Positions 6,183-6,689 of a stretch of DNA of 6,689 bases are shown here, in pieces. The notes under the pieces were generated by a model. That model was given only the letters and a program-made list of their open reading frames with translations, was not told the DNA's origin and did no database searches. The stretch lies in contig CAKQOE010000064.1 of the NCBI GenBank assembly GCA_934255545.1, positions 1 through 6,689 on the forward strand, in the 5' to 3' direction. The number at the start of each line of letters is the position of its first letter. The first letter of the stretch is position 1. A program made the translations under genes and the position numbers. Origin of the DNA: an uncultured Clostridia bacterium (GTDB lineage: Bacteria > Bacillota > Clostridia > Peptostreptococcales > Anaerovoracaceae).

Positions 6183-6601
6183 TGCTGATAAATAGGCGCA
6201 GAAAAAGTCAGCAAAATAACTGGTCTGACTGAAATGCTGACCGGCAGGCGCAGAAAAGGTCAGCAAAACAGCTGTACTGACCAAAGTGCTGACCAGAAGG
6301 CGAAGAAAAAGTCAGCAAAACAGCTGGCTGATTAAAATGCTGACCGGAAGGCGCAGAAAAAGTCAGCAGAATATCTAGCTGCCTGAAATGCTGACCGGAA
6401 GGCGCAGAAAAAGTCAGCAGAATATCTGGGCTGATTAAAATGCTGACCGACAGGCGCAGAAAAAGTCAGCAGAATAGCTAGCTGAGTAAAATGCTGACCG
6501 GTAGGCGCAGAAAAAGTCAGCAGAATAGCTGGCTGAGTAAAATGCTGACCGGAAGGCGAAGAAAAAGTCAGCAAAACAGTTCCGCTGACTAAAATGCTGA
6601 C
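6183..6601. repeat. Tandem array of eight 31-bp units with inverted TGCTGAC / GTCAGCA ends, 51-52 bp period
   Basis: The 31-bp units start at 6183, 6235, 6287, 6338, 6389, 6441, 6492 and 6543, and a last half unit (TGCTGAC) lies at 6595-6601. Each unit is TGCTGAC, then exactly 17 bp (typically CGGAAGGCGCAGAAAAA), then GTCAGCA. The first copy is degenerate at its left end (TGCTGAT). Between units lie 20-21-bp segments of the type AATAGCTGGCTGAGTAAAA that vary more but are clearly related. All length variation is in these segments. Both the 31-bp unit and the interval between units can form a 7-bp stem. Read on the minus strand, each GTCAGCA...TGCTGAC stem is followed by TTTTTCT, the shape of a weak intrinsic terminator. 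Open frames across it on the minus strand shift between units, so it is unlikely to be coding. Possible roles are a protein-binding array, an intergenic repeat family or a transcribed structured RNA; I cannot decide. Confidence 0.9.
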
Positions 6602-6608
6602 TTGATTG

Positions 6609-6628
6609 CAATAAAGTATACTTTATTG
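6609..6628. promoter_or_regulatory. Perfect 20-bp palindrome at the right border of the array
   Basis: CAATAAAGTA is followed directly by its reverse complement TACTTTATTG, with no spacer. This is the form of a binding site for a dimeric regulator or a partition or replication protein. It sits 7 bp beyond the last TGCTGAC and within the right flanking repeat; the left flank has only a degraded counterpart around TATACTTT (6153-6160). No gene start is visible next to it in the window. Confidence 0.5.
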
Positions 6629-6638
6629 TAAATACGGG
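6610..6638. repeat. Right flanking direct repeat of the tandem array
   Basis: This is the partner of 6146-6174; both share AATAAA-TATACTTT and a TAAATA-GGG end. It overlaps the 20-bp palindrome. The remaining bases to the window end (6639-6689) are GC-richer and contain no start, ribosome-binding site or motif that I can support. Confidence 0.4.
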
Positions 6639-6689
6639 GACGCCGATGCCGGCGGCTGATATACGGAACGCTCCGCGTCGCAGAATGGG

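Noticed and set aside
6332..6574. Minus-strand open frame encoding a 17-residue peptide repeat (SADFFCAFRSAF type)
   Set aside because: It simply reads through the tandem array. Periods of 52 bp shift the frame so that the same DNA gives different peptides along the frame, and there is no ribosome-binding site. A similar frame at 6078-6284 is the same effect.
6183..6601. CRISPR array call for the 31-bp repeats with 20-21-bp spacers
   Set aside because: The spacers are recognisably versions of one sequence (AGCTGGCTGA-like core, AAAA end), are too short for usual CRISPR spacers, and no cas gene is in the window.

Overview
This looks like chromosomal DNA from a Gram-positive anaerobe of the Clostridia type. 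The signs are purine-rich Shine-Dalgarno sites (AGGAG, GGAAG, AAGGAG), heavy use of ATA (Ile) and AGA/AGG (Arg) codons, AT-rich spacers around genes of mid-range GC, and a U-tract terminator. The class is an inference; the sequence does not let me name a genus.

Layout. Bases 1-514 (minus strand, running off the left edge) encode the N-terminal 171 residues of a NagD-like HAD phosphatase. A 463-bp divergent spacer (515-977) holds a minus-strand promoter for that gene, a ladder of TTnACA-like hexamers that resembles a Gram-positive PhoP (Pho) box over a plus-strand promoter, and a very GC-rich cluster of three hairpins in the presumed leader. Three plus-strand genes follow: a Na+/phosphate cotransporter with a C-terminal PhoU-like domain (978-2738), a short Ppx/GppA exopolyphosphatase (2838-3797), and polyphosphate kinase PPK1 (3784-6051), whose start overlaps the end of ppx. 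An intrinsic terminator at 6095-6145 ends the unit.

Functionally this is a phosphate acquisition and storage module. The transporter imports Pi, PPK stores the terminal phosphate of ATP as polyphosphate, and Ppx releases Pi from it. The candidate Pho box would tie the module to phosphate starvation. The HAD phosphatase may or may not belong to the same physiology.

The most unusual part is 6183-6601, an array with no gene. It has eight 31-bp units bounded by the inverted heptamers TGCTGAC and GTCAGCA. The distance inside each unit is exactly constant (17 bp), and the units are separated by 20-21-bp segments that are more variable but still related. It superficially mimics a CRISPR array but is not one, because the spacers are degenerate copies of each other. 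The array is flanked by an imperfect direct repeat of about 29 bp, and the right-hand copy contains a perfect 20-bp palindrome. Its function is unknown to me.
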